Part shown: positions 11,020-19,917 of the stretch, piece by piece
Position numbering within the stretch: position 1 is the stretch's first letter
How the letters are laid out: the number at the start of each line of letters is the position of its first letter
Assembly (NCBI GenBank): GCA_024655965.1
Contig: JANLFL010000003.1
Location: 186,001 to 250,000 of the forward strand
Length of the DNA: 64,000 bases
Direction of reading: 5' to 3'
DNA from: Caldisericota bacterium
GTDB lineage: Bacteria > Caldisericota > JANLFM01
Notes under the pieces: generated by a model
The model's database searches: none
Told to the model about the DNA's origin: nothing
What the model saw: only the letters and a program-made list of their open reading frames with translations
Program-made: the position numbers and the translations under genes

Positions 11020-11929
11020 CCTGGAATACTTTGCTGAAATTGTAAAAAAGGGTGGGATTGGAGCCTTCCCCACGGAAACTGTTTACGGCTTGGGCGGGCA
11101 TTCCCTTCTGGAGAATTCCCTGGAAAGGATTTATGCGATAAAGGGGAGGGAGAAGGCTTTCCCCCTTGCTCTTCACATTTCCTCCCTCTCGGAGCTGTAC
11201 AAATTTGCCAGGGATGTGCCCAAGGAAGCGAACCTTTTAATCTATGAATTCTGGCCCGGCCCTCTGGCGTTAATTCTTCCTGCTTCCCCCCTTGTTCCCT
11301 CTTACGCCCTCTCCGAAAAGGGGACGGTTTCCTTCCGCTACCCCGATTGCTCCAAATTTCTGAGTTTCGCCCGGCTGGTGGGAGCGCCAATTGCTGGCAC
11401 ATCCGCCAACAGGAGCGGTTCCCTTTCCCCCATTTTCCCCGGGGATGTGAAGGGGGAGCTCGGGGATTCCTTGGAGTTCATAATTGATGGCGGGGTGACT
11501 AAGCATAAACTTGAATCCTCGATTGTCGACCTGACCCAGCGGCCCTTTTTGCTTCTCAGGGAAGGGGTAATAAAAAAGGAGGAATTGGAAAATCGAACGG
11601 GAATGGAATTTCAATTCTCAGGGAACCGAATTAAACATCAAAATTTGATCCTCTTCGAGGAGGGGGGGATGGACCCCTCCAAACTTGAAAATTTTCTTCA
11701 AGGGGAAGAAACCGTTATCCTTTCCTTCTCTCCCCTTGATCTTCCCCACATCCAATTGAAAAAGGACACGGGGGAGGGCCAACTCTTCCGGCTTCTTGGA
11801 GAACTGCAAAAACAGGGAAAGAGCCTTGTCCTTCTAGAGAACATCTGGAATGAAGAAGACCGGATTTTTCAGCGGTTGAAAGTTAGGACTCTGAAGATAG
11901 TCAAAAAAAACAAAAGAGAGGAGATTTGA
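11003..11929 (+). CDS. L-threonylcarbamoyladenylate synthase (Sua5/TsaC family)
   Basis: GGIGAFPTETVYGLGG, IYAIKGREKAFPL, PIAGTSANRSG. Confidence 0.92.
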   Translation: MGMEFDLEYFAEIVKKGGIGAFPTETVYGLGGHSLLENSLERIYAIKGREKAFPLALHISSLSELYKFARDVPKEANLLIYEFWPGPLALILPASPLVPSYALSEKGTVSFRYPDCSKFLSFARLVGAPIAGTSANRSGSLSPIFPGDVKGELGDSLEFIIDGGVTKHKLESSIVDLTQRPFLLLREGVIKKEELENRTGMEFQFSGNRIKHQNLILFEEGGMDPSKLENFLQGEETVILSFSPLDLPHIQLKKDTGEGQLFRLLGELQKQGKSLVLLENIWNEEDRIFQRLKVRTLKIVKKNKREEI

Positions 11930-12267
11930 GGATGAGGATACCCGTGGAAAAAGACAGTGTCCTGAAGGGTTTAAACGCCTTTAAAGCCATTGCCAAGCAG
12001 GATGTTTTAGTGGCTAACACCACCGACAACCCGGAATTCTGGCAAAGACATGCTGAGGCCAGGAGGCAAATTTACAAGACCCTGATTTCCCTTGTTGAGG
12101 AAAAAGGTGTTGACGCGGCTTGCGCACAAGCCTTAAGCGATTACCGGGTTCTTTCCCAATCTCACGACGAAACCCCCGAATCGAAGGGGAAAATCGAAGC
12201 CCTGGAAAATTTCCTCGGCCTGTGCGGCTTCGACGAACGAGCGATCAAGCAGAGCCAATCGAAGTAA
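11926..12267 (+). CDS. Hypothetical small protein, about 112 aa
   Basis: Tight coupling to neighbours (TTGA overlap upstream, immediate GTG downstream); no family recognised; ATG at 11932 is an alternative start. Confidence 0.65.
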   Translation: MRMRIPVEKDSVLKGLNAFKAIAKQDVLVANTTDNPEFWQRHAEARRQIYKTLISLVEEKGVDAACAQALSDYRVLSQSHDETPESKGKIEALENFLGLCGFDERAIKQSQSK

Positions 12268-13332
12268 GTGGATTATTTTTGGCGCCGGCACTCCTTGGAA
12301 GAACTCCAGGGGGCGTGGAATTCCCTTGTCTTTCGCTCCTCCTTCCCCAACTTTTTTTCCTCCTATGAGTGGGTCCGCTCATGGTGGAAAATTTTTGGAA
12401 AGGGAAAGGAGGAATGGGTTTGGGGATTCTATCAATCCGGAACCCTTATCGGGATCGCTCCTATGGCTCTCTCTGGGAAATCCCTTTCCTTTATTGGAAC
12501 GGGGCTCTCCGATAGGCTCGATTTCATCATTGAAAAGGGAAAAGAAGGGGAGTTCCTCTTGAGTTTCCTTGATTTGATTCAAGAGCAGGGGTGCTGGGAT
12601 CTGTTAGACCTTCAAGAGGTTGACTCCGAAAGCCCCACTTCACTCTTTTTTCAAAGTCTGGTAGGAAGGGTTTCCCCCGGAGTCTACCTTCAAAGCAAGC
12701 TTCCCTTTCTTAGCCTCCCCTCCACCTGGGAGGAATTCCTGGGGAGGTATTCAAAAAAGAGAAGGGATAAGATCAGCTATTACCCTCGAAACCTCGGCAA
12801 AAGTTTTCCATATTGGATTGAGGAAATTGAAGAGGAAAATTTGCCAAGGGGGCTGGAATTTTTTTTCAAGCTTCACCTTTCCCGGTTTAAGCGGAAGCTC
12901 ATGCCAACACTGCTCATGTTACCGAGGTTCCGCGAATTTCACCTTGAACTCGCCCGAGGACTTTCGGGAAAAGGGACCATGAAAATATTCCTCCTTTTGA
13001 TTAAAGGCGAACCAGCAGGGAGCCTTTACGGGTTTCAATTTGGAGATCGTTTCAACTTTTATTTATCCGGGCAAGATGAAAGGTACCATCCCTTTGGCCT
13101 GGGGTTCATCCTTCAGATCCATGCCATTAAAACAGCAATCGAAAAAGGGATCAAATATTTCGATTTTCTCCGGGGTATTGAGGGGTACAAAACCCACTGG
13201 AAGCCAGGCATCAGGCAAAATTTCCGCATTATTACCCACAAAAGGACTTTAAGGGGTAAAATATCCTTTAATGTCAAAAGAATTGAGCATGGAATCACGG
13301 ACTTCATTAAGAAGAGGGCAGGACGCATTTGA
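12268..13332 (+). CDS. BioF2/CelD-like GNAT acetyltransferase
   Basis: FFKLHLSRFKRK, GEPAGSLYGFQFGDRFNFYLSGQDERYHPFGLG, YFDFLRGIEGYKTHWKPG typical of CelD/FemAB-like proteins. Confidence 0.75.
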   Translation: MDYFWRRHSLEELQGAWNSLVFRSSFPNFFSSYEWVRSWWKIFGKGKEEWVWGFYQSGTLIGIAPMALSGKSLSFIGTGLSDRLDFIIEKGKEGEFLLSFLDLIQEQGCWDLLDLQEVDSESPTSLFFQSLVGRVSPGVYLQSKLPFLSLPSTWEEFLGRYSKKRRDKISYYPRNLGKSFPYWIEEIEEENLPRGLEFFFKLHLSRFKRKLMPTLLMLPRFREFHLELARGLSGKGTMKIFLLLIKGEPAGSLYGFQFGDRFNFYLSGQDERYHPFGLGFILQIHAIKTAIEKGIKYFDFLRGIEGYKTHWKPGIRQNFRIITHKRTLRGKISFNVKRIEHGITDFIKKRAGRI

Positions 13333-13946
13333 TCACCATTCCTAACCTCCTAACCTTTTTGAGGTTGATATTCTCCTTCCCTGTTTTTTGGGGGATCCTC
13401 ACCGGGAACACCCTGATTGCCATAATCTTCATCTGCCTCGCAGGGGTTTCGGACTTCTTGGATGGTTTCCTGGCCCGGAAATTGAATCAGGAAAGTCGAA
13501 TCGGGAAGATCTCCGACCCTTTCGTTGATAAATTTTTTGGAGGGTTATGCCTCCTGGGCCTGGTTATGGCTAATTACGCCCCCTGGACTATTTTCTGGTT
13601 ATTTCTTGCTCGCGACCTCTTCCTTGTCCTTGTAAGTATAATCCTCCTCTGGCAGCACAAGGATCTTGTTGCCGAGACAAAGGTGGGAAAAATCTCCACT
13701 GGGATTTTCATCTTCAGCCTTGTTTTGATCGTCGCGCAAATACCCTACGGGCTAATCCTCTTTTACGCTTGTTTTGCCCTTTATGTTTTGTCCGGTCTCC
13801 TTTATTCCATTCGGATTTTCCAATCCCCCCAAGCTTCCGCCATCAAAGAGAAAGCAGCCGCAAAGATAAAGAGTATAAAAACCAGGCCTTTTCCCTTGGA
13901 AGACCCTGAGGATCAAAATGGGGAAGATCAAGCCCGCGGTAGTTGA
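13329..13946 (+). CDS. pgsA: CDP-alcohol phosphatidyltransferase (PgsA-like)
   Basis: CDP-alcohol motif SDFLDGFLARKLNQESRIGKISDPFVDK; multiple TM segments. Confidence 0.85.
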   Translation: MITIPNLLTFLRLIFSFPVFWGILTGNTLIAIIFICLAGVSDFLDGFLARKLNQESRIGKISDPFVDKFFGGLCLLGLVMANYAPWTIFWLFLARDLFLVLVSIILLWQHKDLVAETKVGKISTGIFIFSLVLIVAQIPYGLILFYACFALYVLSGLLYSIRIFQSPQASAIKEKAAAKIKSIKTRPFPLEDPEDQNGEDQARGS

Positions 13947-14601
13947 ATACAAAGGGGAGCTCTATCTCAGAATTCCGGTAAGGACCCACGAGATAAAACC
14001 CCCCGATGACTTGAAGGAAGTCCTTTGGAGGTATGTGGGGGGGCTTATAAGGCCAGGTGATATCCTCGTTTTATCCTCAAAAGCCGTGGCTTCCGCTCAG
14101 GGAAGGCTCGTTTCCTCCAAAGACATAAAGCCAAGAAAAATTGCTCACTTCCTCGCACGGAAAGTAAAGAAAGTCCCTTACGGGATCGGCCTTGGTAGCC
14201 CGGAGACAATGGAAATGGCTATCAGGGAATGCGGTTTATTCCGGATCCTTTTTGCCTCGGCTTTCGGTTTTTTGGGAAAGATCCTCGGGATAAAAGGTCT
14301 CTTCTACCTCGTTGCTGGGAGGCAAGCTGCCTGGATCGATGGTGATGCCCCTTACGGAGTGCTCAGAGGGTACGTTGTTTTGGGGCCCAGGGAACCCTGG
14401 AAGACCTGCAGGGAACTTCAGAAATTTTTGGGGGTCCCGGTGGCTATTATGGATGTTAACGATATTGGAGGTTGTGAGATCTGCGGGGCAAGCCCCGGGG
14501 TTTCAAAGGACCTCCTCCTTTTTTTAATGAAGGATAACCCCCTGGGGCAGGATGTGGAGTATACCCCAATCGGAATTCTTAGGAAAATTCCCAAACAATG
14601 A
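13918..14601 (+). CDS. Coenzyme F420:L-glutamate ligase (CofE/FbiB-like) family protein
   Basis: GDILVLSSKAVASAQGR, GRQAAWIDGDAPYGV, IMDVNDIGG resemble the F420_ligase family. Confidence 0.7.
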   Translation: MGKIKPAVVEYKGELYLRIPVRTHEIKPPDDLKEVLWRYVGGLIRPGDILVLSSKAVASAQGRLVSSKDIKPRKIAHFLARKVKKVPYGIGLGSPETMEMAIRECGLFRILFASAFGFLGKILGIKGLFYLVAGRQAAWIDGDAPYGVLRGYVVLGPREPWKTCRELQKFLGVPVAIMDVNDIGGCEICGASPGVSKDLLLFLMKDNPLGQDVEYTPIGILRKIPKQ

Positions 14602-14650
14602 TCAGAAAAAACTTTTAAATTCCCCCCAATTAGTTTATACTTTTTAAAGA

Positions 14651-14674
14651 AAGAGTGGGAAATCCCACTCTTTT
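14651..14674 (+). terminator. Rho-independent terminator-like hairpin upstream of rimP
   Basis: AAGAGTGGGA aa TCCCACTCTT followed by TT. Confidence 0.65.
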
Positions 14675-14684
14675 GTATTGGTGA

Positions 14685-15134
14685 ATGATGAAGAAAGAAT
14701 TATTAAGCCAGATTGAAAACGCTTGCAAGCCCATCCTGGCTCGTGCGGGATATACCTTGCTCGACCTTGAGGTATTTCCTGGAAAAGAGCCCAGGGTGGT
14801 CGTGGTCATTTATAAACCCGAGGGGGTTTCCATAGGAGATTGTGAAAAGGTCACCTCCTTATTGAGCGATGAGGTCGACCAGTTTTTTGCTGGGAGGTAC
14901 CACCTGGAGGTCTCCTCGCCAGGCCTTGACCGGGAGTTGAAGAAAGTCGAGGAATTCCAGCTTTTTCGGGGGAGAGAAGCCCGAATTTTCCTTAAAAGAC
15001 CCCTTGAGGGGGAGGATATCCTCGAAGGGGTTCTTGAGGGGCTTGAAGGGGAAAATTTGAAATTTCTTTTCCGGGAAAAAACGCTGCAAATTCCCTTGGA
15101 GAACATACAGAAAGCGCGTTTACTTTTTAAATAA
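14685..15134 (+). CDS. rimP: Ribosome maturation factor RimP
   Basis: Position upstream of nusA; YTLLDLEVFPGKEPRVVVVIYKPEGVSIGDCEKVTSLLSDEVD...YHLEVSSPGLDRELK. Confidence 0.95.
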   Translation: MMKKELLSQIENACKPILARAGYTLLDLEVFPGKEPRVVVVIYKPEGVSIGDCEKVTSLLSDEVDQFFAGRYHLEVSSPGLDRELKKVEEFQLFRGREARIFLKRPLEGEDILEGVLEGLEGENLKFLFREKTLQIPLENIQKARLLFK

Positions 15135-15137
15135 GGG

Positions 15138-16193
15138 GTGAGGACTCTGACCAAGGATTTAATTATTGCTCTGGAACAAATTGAAAGAGAGAAGGGGATT
15201 CCCAAACGAGAACTGCTTGAGTTTCTTGAGGCAGCTCTTTTGACCGCATACAGGAAGAATTTCGGGGTCGCCCGGGATATAAAAATTGAGGTTAACGAAA
15301 AGACCGGGGAAATAAAGGTTTTTTCCTTGAAGGAAGTTGCGGCGAATCCGGACAACTCCCTTCCCCAGATTTCCCTGGAGGAAGCTCGGAAGATCAATCC
15401 CGAAGCAAAAATTGGGGACCTCGTTCCGGTGGAGATCCCCTCCCAGGAGTTCGGGCGGATTGCTGCCCAAACCGCCAAACAAGTTATTTTTCAAAAGATC
15501 AAGGAAGCCGAGAGGGAGGCTGCCTATCAAGAGTACGCTGACAAAGAGGGCGAGCTCTTCATGGGTGTTGTCCGCCGGCGAGAGGGCCAGAACGTTTATT
15601 TAGACCTGGGGAAAGGGGAGGGGCTGCTGCTCCCCAAGGAGCAGGTTCCCGGGGAGAGGTACGAGATTGGAGGCCGCTATCAAGTCCTTTTGGTTACTGT
15701 CCAAAAAACCCCCCGCGGTCCGGAGTTGCTTGTTTCCCGCGCTCACCCCAACCTGGTCCTCAGGCTTTTCGAGCTTGAAGTTCCGGAGATTTACGAGGGA
15801 AGGGTGGAGATCAAAAGCATTGCTCGTGAGCCTGGACAGAGGACCAAGGTTGCCGTTTCCTCCCGGGAGGAAAGGATTGATCCTGTCGGGGCTTGTGTAG
15901 GTCCCAAGGGGTCCCGCATTCAAGCCATTGTCAGGGAATTGAGAGGAGAGAGAATTGACATCATCCGCTTCTCCAAGGACATGAAAGAGTTCATCGCCAA
16001 TTCCTTGAGTCCGGCCAAAATTAACCGGGTGGAACTTGATGAAAAAAATAAAATGGCAAAGGTCTTTGTGGCCCCTGACCAATTGTCCCTGGCCATTGGA
16101 AAGGAAGGGCAGAACGCCAGGCTTGCCGCAAAACTTACTAATTGGAAGATCGATATTCAATCTGAAGGAGAAGGACCGGAGGATGAGGGGTAA
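15138..16193 (+). CDS. nusA: Transcription termination/antitermination protein NusA
   Basis: DLIIALEQIEREKGI, S1/KH domains (CVGPKGSRIQAIVREL, AIGKEGQNARLAAKLTNWKIDI). Confidence 0.97.
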   Translation: MRTLTKDLIIALEQIEREKGIPKRELLEFLEAALLTAYRKNFGVARDIKIEVNEKTGEIKVFSLKEVAANPDNSLPQISLEEARKINPEAKIGDLVPVEIPSQEFGRIAAQTAKQVIFQKIKEAEREAAYQEYADKEGELFMGVVRRREGQNVYLDLGKGEGLLLPKEQVPGERYEIGGRYQVLLVTVQKTPRGPELLVSRAHPNLVLRLFELEVPEIYEGRVEIKSIAREPGQRTKVAVSSREERIDPVGACVGPKGSRIQAIVRELRGERIDIIRFSKDMKEFIANSLSPAKINRVELDEKNKMAKVFVAPDQLSLAIGKEGQNARLAAKLTNWKIDIQSEGEGPEDEG

Positions 16194-16470
16194 GCACATT
16201 CCCATGAGAACATGCGTTGGCTGCGGGGTGATCTCACCAAAGAAGACCCTTCTTCGCCTGGTTCTCACCACAGAAAACGGGCTGAAATTTGACCCTACCG
16301 GAAAATTCCCCGGTAGGGGATTTTATATTTGTCCTAAAGTCGCCTGCCTTGAAAAAGCAATAAAAAATAAAAATTGGGTGAAGAAATTCAACATTTTGCT
16401 GAGCCCCGATTTGATTTCGGCACTCAGGGAGGCAATCGAGAAAGAGGAGGGAAAAGTTGGCCAAGGTTAG
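16183..16470 (+). CDS. rnpM: RNase P modulator RnpM (YlxR family)
   Basis: PMRTCVGCGVISPKKTLLRLV...DPTGKFPGRGFYICP; internal ATG at 16183 within the longer track ORF. Confidence 0.92.
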   Translation: MRGKHIPMRTCVGCGVISPKKTLLRLVLTTENGLKFDPTGKFPGRGFYICPKVACLEKAIKNKNWVKKFNILLSPDLISALREAIEKEEGKVGQG

Positions 16471-18361
16471 AGTTTATGAGCTTGCTCGGAATTTAAACAT
16501 ATCCAATTCCCATTTATTGGAAATTCTGAAGGAATTGGGAATCTCCGTAAAGAGCCACAGTTCCACCATCGATGAAGAGACCGCCCGCCTGGTCGAGGAC
16601 CTTGTAAAAGAGGAAGAGCGGAAATCAGCTCCTCCTCCGGATTCGAAACCTGCCATCTTCCCTGGCCAAATTACTCTTCGGGAATTCGCTTCGAGACAGT
16701 CTCTTGACCCCAGCAAGGTTGTGGAGTTCCTCTTTAAGAAGGGCCAACTTGTCAACATTAACCAGACCCTTAATGAGGAGCAATTGCAGCTCCTCCAGGA
16801 ACTTGTCCCTTCCTCCCAGAAGGGGATTTCAGCGTTTGAGAAAGTTTCCCCAAAGGAAAAAGAAAAACCACCTGGGGAAGGAAACCTCGTCCCCCGGGCT
16901 CCAGTTGTTACCGTCCTCGGGCATGTAGACCATGGAAAGACCACCCTTCTCGATGCCATAAGGAAAACCTCCGTTGCCGAAAAGGAGAGGGGAGGGATCA
17001 CCCAGAAAATAGGGGCTTCCGAGGTTGAATTTCAAGGTAAGAAGGTAGTCTTTATCGATACCCCCGGTCATGAAGCTTTCACCGCAATGCGAGCCCAGGG
17101 AGCAAAGGTGACGGACATCGCCGTCTTGGTGGTTGCCGCTGATGAAGGAGTGATGCCCCAAACCGTTGAAGCCCTTAACCACGCCAAAGCAGCAAAAGTA
17201 CCCATAATCGTGGCGGTTAACAAGATGGATAAAGAGGGAGCCAACCTTGATAAGGTAAAACAGCAACTTTCAGATTTAGGGCTCGTCCCGGAGGAATGGG
17301 GCGGGGAAACGATATTTGTACCCCTTTCCGCAAAAACAGGGGAAGGGGTTGAGCACCTCCTGGAAATGATTGTCCTCCTGGCGGAAGTTTTGGAATTAAA
17401 AGCCGACCCCAAACTTCCCGCATCGGGAACCGTAATCGAGGCAAGGCTGGATAAAGGTCTTGGCCCCGTGGCTGATGTTATCGTGCAATCCGGGACCCTT
17501 CGTCTTGGTGATCAGGTCCTCCTTTCGAGCACATGGGGAAAAGTTCGTTCAATGCTCGATTACCGGGGGAACCGGGTCAAGGAAGCGGGGCCATCTACTC
17601 CGGTGGAAATTATTGGCTTGGAGGATGTTCCGGTTCCCGGGGAAGCCTTTAAAGTGGTCTCCGATTTGAAGGTTACCAAGCCGTCCCAGGAAAAGAAGTC
17701 CCCATTACCTTTTGCCCCCCGGCCAACGATCGAGCAACTTTTCAAGGAAAAAGAAACCGAGGATATCTTCCACCTGATTATCAAGGCCGATTCCCAGGGA
17801 ACCCTGGATGCCTTGAACTCCGTGGTGAAGAAGGTTAAATTTCCGGAGATTAAATTAGAAATTCTCCATTCCGGGGTGGGGGCCATCTCCGAATCAGACG
17901 TCCTCCTTGCCTCTGTGGCAAACGCCACCATTTTTGGATTTAATGTTCGCCCCGATCCCATGGCCAAAAAAGCAGCGGAAAGAGAAGGGGTGGAAATCCA
18001 TACCTATGATCTGATCTACGAATTGGTAACCGACCTCGAGAATATTCTCAAGGGCAAACTAAAACCCAAATGGGAGGAGAAAATCCTGGGTAAGGCCATT
18101 GTCCGAAAAATTTTCCGTATCCCCAAGGTTGGGGTGGTCGCCGGATCCTATGTTACTGAGGGGAAGGCTGAAAGAAATGCTAAGGCGCGCATCATCCGCG
18201 ACAATATTGTAATCCAGGAAACCCGAATCTCTTCCTTAAAGCGCTTCAAAGAGGATGTTAAGGAAGTCGCCGCGGGATTCGAATGCGGAATTGGACTGGA
18301 AAGGGCAGGGGATTTGAAGGAGGGGGACCTTTTGGAGTTCCTCTCTGTGGAACAGATTTGA
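16457..18361 (+). CDS. infB: Translation initiation factor IF-2
   Basis: VTVLGHVDHGKTTLLDAIRKT, DTPGHEAF, NKMDKEGAN; downstream of nusA-rnpM. Confidence 0.98.
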   Translation: MAKVRVYELARNLNISNSHLLEILKELGISVKSHSSTIDEETARLVEDLVKEEERKSAPPPDSKPAIFPGQITLREFASRQSLDPSKVVEFLFKKGQLVNINQTLNEEQLQLLQELVPSSQKGISAFEKVSPKEKEKPPGEGNLVPRAPVVTVLGHVDHGKTTLLDAIRKTSVAEKERGGITQKIGASEVEFQGKKVVFIDTPGHEAFTAMRAQGAKVTDIAVLVVAADEGVMPQTVEALNHAKAAKVPIIVAVNKMDKEGANLDKVKQQLSDLGLVPEEWGGETIFVPLSAKTGEGVEHLLEMIVLLAEVLELKADPKLPASGTVIEARLDKGLGPVADVIVQSGTLRLGDQVLLSSTWGKVRSMLDYRGNRVKEAGPSTPVEIIGLEDVPVPGEAFKVVSDLKVTKPSQEKKSPLPFAPRPTIEQLFKEKETEDIFHLIIKADSQGTLDALNSVVKKVKFPEIKLEILHSGVGAISESDVLLASVANATIFGFNVRPDPMAKKAAEREGVEIHTYDLIYELVTDLENILKGKLKPKWEEKILGKAIVRKIFRIPKVGVVAGSYVTEGKAERNAKARIIRDNIVIQETRISSLKRFKEDVKEVAAGFECGIGLERAGDLKEGDLLEFLSVEQI

Positions 18362-18362
18362 T

Positions 18363-18641
18363 ATGGTCGGCTGGGGTGAAGTTGAAATCATTATTCCGGG
18401 GAGCAACTCTTTGAAAAGCAAAAGGCATGTCCTTGCCCCAATAATGGTCAAATTGAAGCAAACCTATAATGTCTCGGTTTGCGAAGTGGAAGGACAGGAC
18501 ACCTGGCAAAGGGCGATCCTTCAGCTGGCGATTGTTGGGACTTCCTCAGAAATCCTCCATCAGGCTTTCCATTCCATTTTAAAAACCCTGGAGGAAAATC
18601 CCCGGATAGCTTTAATTCGACAAGACTTTCAGGTGCTATAA
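18363..18641 (+). CDS. DUF503 (YlxP) family protein
   Basis: SLKSKRHVLAPIMVKLKQTYNVSVCEVEGQDTWQRAILQLAIVG. Confidence 0.9.
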   Translation: MVGWGEVEIIIPGSNSLKSKRHVLAPIMVKLKQTYNVSVCEVEGQDTWQRAILQLAIVGTSSEILHQAFHSILKTLEENPRIALIRQDFQVL

Positions 18642-18991
18642 TGCGGAATCTCAGACGGGAAAGACTCCGGACACTAATCCGGGAGGAAGTCAGTGCCATT
18701 TTCGAAAAAGAGCTCAAAGACCCCAGGGTCGGGTTCGTTACCATAACGGATGTGGAGGTTTCACCAGACGGAAGGTATGTAAAAATCCGGGTATCCGTTC
18801 TCGGTTCCGAAGAGGAAGCCAAGGAGACCATGGAGGGATTGAACCACGCCCTGAGTTTTATTCGTTCGAGGATTGCCCAAACCCTCCAACTTCGTTATGC
18901 TCCCTTAATCGCCTTCGAGTACGACTCCTCCCTTGCCAAGTCTGCCAAGGTCCAGGAGATTCTGAAGTCCCTTGAAGAAAAGGGAGAATGA
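18641..18991 (+). CDS. rbfA: Ribosome-binding factor A
   Basis: REEVSAIFEKELKDPRVGFVTITDVEVSPDGRYVKI; ATG at 18641 overlaps the ylxP stop. Confidence 0.95.
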   Translation: MRNLRRERLRTLIREEVSAIFEKELKDPRVGFVTITDVEVSPDGRYVKIRVSVLGSEEEAKETMEGLNHALSFIRSRIAQTLQLRYAPLIAFEYDSSLAKSAKVQEILKSLEEKGE

Positions 18992-19917
18992 CTTTAAGGG
19001 ATGTCCTCAGCAACTTTACAAGTTTTTTAATTGTTTCCCATCAAGGGTTGGATGGGGATGCTGTTGGGAGCTCCCTGGGAATGGGTCACCTGATTTCCTC
19101 CCTTGGGAAAGATGTTTCAATTATTTTCCCCGAGCCTCTCCCCCAAAAATACCTTCCCCTTGCGGGGGAATTGTCGGTTCTTTCCGAATTTCCTTCCCAG
19201 CTCTCCGATTCTGCCCTCCTTTTTCTCGATTGCGCTGACCCGGAAAGGGGTTTAAAGGTGGAGATTTCCCGATTCCTTTTTGTGGCAAACATTGATCACC
19301 ATATTTCCAACACCAACTTCGGAACCTGGAATGTGGTAAAGCCTGAATACTCCTCAACCGGGGAGGTTCTTGCAGAAATTCTTTTTAATGAGGGAATCGA
19401 AGCACCGGAAAGGGTTTGGGACTGCTTATACTTAGCGATCTTCTCCGATACGAACGGGTTCAGGTTTTCAAACACCAGACCCCAGACCCTGGAAATTGCC
19501 GGAAAGGTCCTTTCCCGCGGTTCTGGCCCCGAGGTTTCCTCAATCTTTTTTTCCCTGTCCCAGCTGGACTTGAAAGTTTTAGGGGTGGTTTTCACAAACA
19601 TGGTTTACGACCCACCCATCGCTTTCTCCTACCTTCCTCTTTCCCTGGGCTTGCCGGAAGGTTTTGATTCCGACTTCATTATGAATATCTGGAAGAATTG
19701 GCCTGAACCCCAGGTTTATCTTCTTTTTAAAGAAATTTCCCCAAATTCATTCAAAGTGAGCATGAGGGGTCGAGGAGATATCGACCTTTCAAAAATTGCC
19801 GGGAAATTTCAGGGCGGAGGACACCCTTCCGCCTCGGGTTGCCGGGTAAAAGGGAACCTCCAGGAGGTGGAGAAAATTCTCAGGGAGGCAATTCTGGATG
19901 AAATCCGTAGGGATTAA
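18988..19917 (+). CDS. nrnA: DHH/DHHA1 bifunctional oligoribonuclease/PAP phosphatase
   Basis: GLDGDAVGSSLG, IDHHISNTNFG, GGGHPSASGC. Confidence 0.93.
   Translation: MTLRDVLSNFTSFLIVSHQGLDGDAVGSSLGMGHLISSLGKDVSIIFPEPLPQKYLPLAGELSVLSEFPSQLSDSALLFLDCADPERGLKVEISRFLFVANIDHHISNTNFGTWNVVKPEYSSTGEVLAEILFNEGIEAPERVWDCLYLAIFSDTNGFRFSNTRPQTLEIAGKVLSRGSGPEVSSIFFSLSQLDLKVLGVVFTNMVYDPPIAFSYLPLSLGLPEGFDSDFIMNIWKNWPEPQVYLLFKEISPNSFKVSMRGRGDIDLSKIAGKFQGGGHPSASGCRVKGNLQEVEKILREAILDEIRRD

Noticed and set aside
10512-11402. 296-aa minus-strand ORF over plsY/sua5
   Set aside because: Low-complexity antisense reading of conserved + strand genes.
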